From the NCBI GenBank assembly GCA_946188175.1, contig CAMHUJ010000028.1, forward strand, positions 1 to 10,013: DNA of 10,013 nucleotides, read 5' to 3'. The DNA comes from an uncultured Ruminococcus sp. (GTDB lineage: Bacteria > Bacillota > Clostridia > Oscillospirales > Ruminococcaceae). The number at the start of each line of letters is the position of its first letter. Positions within the stretch are counted from its first letter, which is position 1. Shown one piece after another: positions 6,885 through 10,013 of this stretch. A program made the position numbers and the translations under genes. The notes beneath the pieces are model-generated. The model ran no database searches. It was not told where the DNA came from and was given only the letters and a program-made list of their open reading frames with translations.

Positions 6885-9800
6885 ATGGAAAAACGAGTCG
6901 AAGGACTGGTTCGGCAGTTCAGAGATGCGCGCAGACACCGCCTGCGGTTTGAAGCGCTGGTCACTGCATTGTCCGTTCTGGTGACGGGAGGCGTTTTCTG
7001 GCAGCTCCGGAGGTACGGGACTGCTCTCAGCGAGAGCAGTCCGGAGACGGAACAGCCGGCAGCGGGGCGCACCGTCGTGGAAACAGACGCGGATCCGCCG
7101 GAGGAAACGGCGCGATCCGGAATTGCAGAAGCACCGGAGGACTGGGAAGCAGAACTTCCGGTATTCACGGACGAAACACCGCAGCAGCGTATTGCGGCGA
7201 TTGCAACTTCACAGCTTGGCTATACCGAGGGCGGCGAGATAGAACTCGCTGATGTCGGTACGAGCCGCGCCGGATATACGCGGTACGGTGCATGGTACGG
7301 TAATCCCTACGGCGAATGGAACACCATGTTCACCTATTTCTGCATGTATTATGCAGGCATCGAAAAAGCCGTGATTCCGTATGGCTCCGGCTGCTGGGCA
7401 TGGTATGAGACGCTTGCTGGCAAGGATATGATCGCATCCTGCGGCAATGAGCAGCCCGGCGACATCATCTTCTTTGATACGGATTCCGACGGCGAACCGG
7501 ATCGAACCGGTATTGTCAGCGGAACCGCAGAAACAGAAGACGGTGTACAGCTTCGTGTGATCGAGGGCAACTGCGAGGGCACTGTTGCAGAGCGGCAGTA
7601 TCTGCGCGGCGGCTCTGATATGCTCGGTGTGCTTTCCGCGGATGCTTATATTGCGGATTTGCCGCCGACGGTCGTGCTGATCGACTACAGCGCCGATTCG
7701 GAATCCGGTATTCACGTTGCGGCGCAGGCTGCGGAGGGCGTATTCCCTGAGGAAACTGTCATGCAGGTGCGTGATGCACAGCTTGAGGAGGTCTGGGGCG
7801 ATGCCGCCCTGATCGGACCGGCGGAAATGATGCTCGATCAAAAGGTCGCAGTTGATATTTCGTTCTACGATCCTGACGGCAATGAGATCGAACCTTCTGA
7901 TTCACAGCGCGTGCAGGTGCAGATTTCCCTGCCGGAAGAGCGAAAGCTCGCGGAGCAGCCGGAAAAGGAACCGGCGCTGCTGCATATTCAGGATGACGGC
8001 GTCCCGACAATCATCGAGGATGCGACTGTCACGGAGAAATCTGCGGCGTTTGAAGCGGAATCCTTCTCGATCTACGTTGTGACCGCACTCGGCGAACGTG
8101 AAAAGGATCACATTCACGAGACACTCGAAGGCGGCTTTAACACAAACCGGGAAAATGATCCCTATATCATCTATGTCGGTGAAACGATCACGGTTGTAGG
8201 CTATTCCTCAAAAGGAGGATGGCTCTCCGGGCAGGACAACTCCATTCTGAACCAGCTTACGGACACCATGAACAGTTCGACGGATGCGAACGGCGTCACA
8301 AGGCGTGAATCAACCTATCAGGGCGTTTCAGCCGGAAAAACCCGTATTCAGATCAATACCGAAGGCAACACGAATGTTGATTTCTGGGTTGAAGTCCGTG
8401 ATAATCCGTATGTTCCGCACTCTGAGGAGATGGAGTCGAAGACGATTACAATGAAAGTCGGAGACAGTCTCACTATTTACGAATATGTATCGCCGGAACA
8501 GTATAAAGAAAACGGCGGAGATTTCTGCTGGCGCGGCGGCGATGATATATTCTGCTCCCCGTCTTATAAAGGTCCGGAAGTCATGGAGGACGGACGCCTC
8601 ATGATTTCCAAGACATATATTGCAACAGCGACCGGAACAAGCGTATTTTACGACCGCAACAGCGGAAAGCAGCTGAAGGTTAACGTTGAAGGCACGATTA
8701 ACATTCGCTTTTTTGATCACTCGGATATTGAGATTTCCGATGACGGTAAATATATCGAGGTTGAAACGATTGAGAAAAAAGACGGTACTTCAGTTACCAC
8801 AAAAACTGTTTACCGTTCGGCGGTTTCTTCTGTTAACACCTGTAAGGTCTTCGATATATACGAAAACACCGTCAAGACTTATACTTCCGACTTGTATAGA
8901 TCACATGGTAACCCGGGCGAAGCACAGTATGAGCTGACTTCTAAATATTCATATTTCTGGGGTCGTGATAATAATGATCCTGATCGTCGGAATAAAAAGC
9001 TGATCAATCAGGCAAGTGTGGATCATGTCAGATTTGATGTCAATCTGCTGCTGATTCCGCAGGAAGTCATTACAATGACTTACCGGGATGGCGTTCTTAT
9101 TTCGGAGACCACGAGAAGTACGCTCGGAGAAGACAATAAAACTGTTGAACACGCTATTTTCAACCTTGATCACAGAGCTGTTGTGGATGCGCATAACAAA
9201 TGCCCGGATCATTCCGGTATGGACTTCACGATCAGCGCGAATATGGCAACGGTTCAGCTGAATGCTGCCAAAGTCCTGTATGATATCAACGGCAACAAAC
9301 AGCAAACGATGGAAGCCGGAAAATTCACCTTCCGTCTGATCGAAAACAGCGGCGGTTCATTCACCGCACAGACGATCAGCAGCAGCGAAGATGTTATTAC
9401 ACTTCCTGAGAGCTCCGATGTTGTCAATGAAGTCTATCAGGCATTCAGCGGAACACCCGATGCGATTGAATGGGGCAGCGGCGTAGACGGTACTGCTGTT
9501 CTGAAAGAACTGCAAGCGCTCTCCTTTGTCGGCGAAAATATCTTTGCTCTGTGCACGACCGCACAGGATGTTTACAATGCTCTGATGAGCAGCACAAATC
9601 CGCAGGATGCAAGCCGTTTCCGTAAAGCGGCAAGTGAGAACCTTATTGCGGAGAACGCCATGAAGCCTGCAACACGTTTTGAGCATACGCTCAGTGCAGA
9701 GCCCGGCTATTATCTTGTGAGAGATGTCAATGAGTTGATTGAAACGCAGACCAACGATGAGAATGGCGATGTCAGCTTCGGGAAGTTCATCTACAACAAA

Positions 9801-10013
9801 CCCGGAAAATATCATTATCTGGTTTTCGAGGATATAGCGAACGGTCAGGTCATTCTGGATGACCATATGCAGTATGATACCGGCGTGATCGAGGTCGAGG
9901 TCGAAATCGTTGAAGAGGCAGACCGCTCGCTGACACCGTATGTCAGAATCCTGAACCGCGACAAACTCGAATTTGTCAACCGTGAGTTCAGACTTCCCAA
10001 TACCGGCGGAACC
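6885..10013 (+). CDS. Large LPXTG surface protein: degenerate CHAP plus pilin-type isopeptide domain (3' end cut)
   Basis: Open for 1043 codons to the window edge. ATG 6885 follows AGAGGA (6874-6879). Order of parts: Arg-rich start and hydrophobic export segment (24-39); acidic linker; CHAP-like domain (about 103-245); adhesin stalk module with FPEE and NEIEP (about 265-402); two probable Ig-like domains (about 424-506 and 519-609); an unassigned segment (610-765); a DAHNKCPDHSGMDFT motif (768-782); then a Spy0128/FctA-like pilin domain (about 790-1036). K796, E982 and N1032 fit its isopeptide triad. LPNTG (1037-1041) is a sortase-type motif; the hydrophobic helix and basic tail expected after it are outside the window. 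In the CHAP-like part the expected catalytic Cys is N146 and the expected His is R207, while EGN (227-229) remains. The protein is probably a cell-wall-anchored adhesin or pilus component, exported with help of the signal peptidase 27 nt upstream. Domain borders are approximate. Confidence 0.85.
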   Translation, partial: MEKRVEGLVRQFRDARRHRLRFEALVTALSVLVTGGVFWQLRRYGTALSESSPETEQPAAGRTVVETDADPPEETARSGIAEAPEDWEAELPVFTDETPQQRIAAIATSQLGYTEGGEIELADVGTSRAGYTRYGAWYGNPYGEWNTMFTYFCMYYAGIEKAVIPYGSGCWAWYETLAGKDMIASCGNEQPGDIIFFDTDSDGEPDRTGIVSGTAETEDGVQLRVIEGNCEGTVAERQYLRGGSDMLGVLSADAYIADLPPTVVLIDYSADSESGIHVAAQAAEGVFPEETVMQVRDAQLEEVWGDAALIGPAEMMLDQKVAVDISFYDPDGNEIEPSDSQRVQVQISLPEERKLAEQPEKEPALLHIQDDGVPTIIEDATVTEKSAAFEAESFSIYVVTALGEREKDHIHETLEGGFNTNRENDPYIIYVGETITVVGYSSKGGWLSGQDNSILNQLTDTMNSSTDANGVTRRESTYQGVSAGKTRIQINTEGNTNVDFWVEVRDNPYVPHSEEMESKTITMKVGDSLTIYEYVSPEQYKENGGDFCWRGGDDIFCSPSYKGPEVMEDGRLMISKTYIATATGTSVFYDRNSGKQLKVNVEGTINIRFFDHSDIEISDDGKYIEVETIEKKDGTSVTTKTVYRSAVSSVNTCKVFDIYENTVKTYTSDLYRSHGNPGEAQYELTSKYSYFWGRDNNDPDRRNKKLINQASVDHVRFDVNLLLIPQEVITMTYRDGVLISETTRSTLGEDNKTVEHAIFNLDHRAVVDAHNKCPDHSGMDFTISANMATVQLNAAKVLYDINGNKQQTMEAGKFTFRLIENSGGSFTAQTISSSEDVITLPESSDVVNEVYQAFSGTPDAIEWGSGVDGTAVLKELQALSFVGENIFALCTTAQDVYNALMSSTNPQDASRFRKAASENLIAENAMKPATRFEHTLSAEPGYYLVRDVNELIETQTNDENGDVSFGKFIYNKPGKYHYLVFEDIANGQVILDDHMQYDTGVIEVEVEIVEEADRSLTPYVRILNRDKLEFVNREFRLPNTGGT

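Noticed and set aside
6885..7320. Frameshift or sequencing error as the cause of the missing CHAP catalytic residues
   Set aside because: The reading frame and the flanking family motifs are intact on both sides of both substitutions, and AAC and CGA each differ from the expected codons by base changes only, with no insertion or deletion. Base-level errors at both sites are unlikely.
7209..7841. Minus-strand frame of 210 codons opposite the CHAP-like domain
   Set aside because: The plus frame is continuous from 6885 to the window end with recognisable domains, so this is a shadow.

Overview
The window looks like a chromosomal segment from a Gram-positive anaerobe of the class Clostridia, most likely a Ruminococcus-like member of the Oscillospiraceae from a gut or rumen. 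The basis is a type I dockerin, a BspA-type leucine-rich-repeat lipoprotein, an LPXTG surface protein with CHAP and pilin-type modules, strong AGGAGG ribosome sites, consensus sigma-A promoters and a fairly GC-rich codon bias. No tRNA, rRNA, CRISPR array, insertion sequence or phage gene was seen.

Layout. (1) Positions 61-3971 hold a probable three-gene plus-strand operon: a secreted LRR lipoprotein, a cytoplasmic GH36-type alpha-galactosidase and a membrane-anchored metallophosphoesterase, with gaps of 14 and 33 nt. (2) A bidirectional terminator at 4052-4096 and a GC-rich palindromic element at 4114-4167 lie between this operon and a convergent minus-strand gene (4189-4941). That gene encodes a secreted papain-like (NlpC/P60 or CHAP) cysteine hydrolase with a C-terminal dockerin. 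(3) Divergent from it is a MerR/TipA-like regulator gene (5150-5893). Its promoter has a 19-bp spacer occupied by a dyad, the signature of MerR-family control, and a strong terminator follows the gene. (4) A consensus promoter at 6112-6140 drives a type I signal peptidase, probably starting at TTG 6207, and 27 nt later a very large surface protein. That protein is still open at the window edge after 1043 codons.

The signal peptidase and surface protein form the most interesting unit. The surface protein has a membrane-insertion segment, a CHAP-like domain, a stalk module, probable Ig-like domains and a Spy0128/FctA-like isopeptide domain. It ends in the window with LPNTGGT, a sortase-type motif. 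Two things are unusual. In the CHAP-like domain the expected catalytic cysteine is Asn and the expected histidine is Arg, so it is probably a non-catalytic cell-wall binding domain. The isopeptide domain also appears to be split by about 115 residues that resemble a pilin D1 domain. A signal peptidase beside a sortase substrate is typical of Gram-positive pilus and adhesin loci; any sortase gene would lie beyond the window.

Family assignments come from reading motifs by eye. No database search or structure prediction was run.
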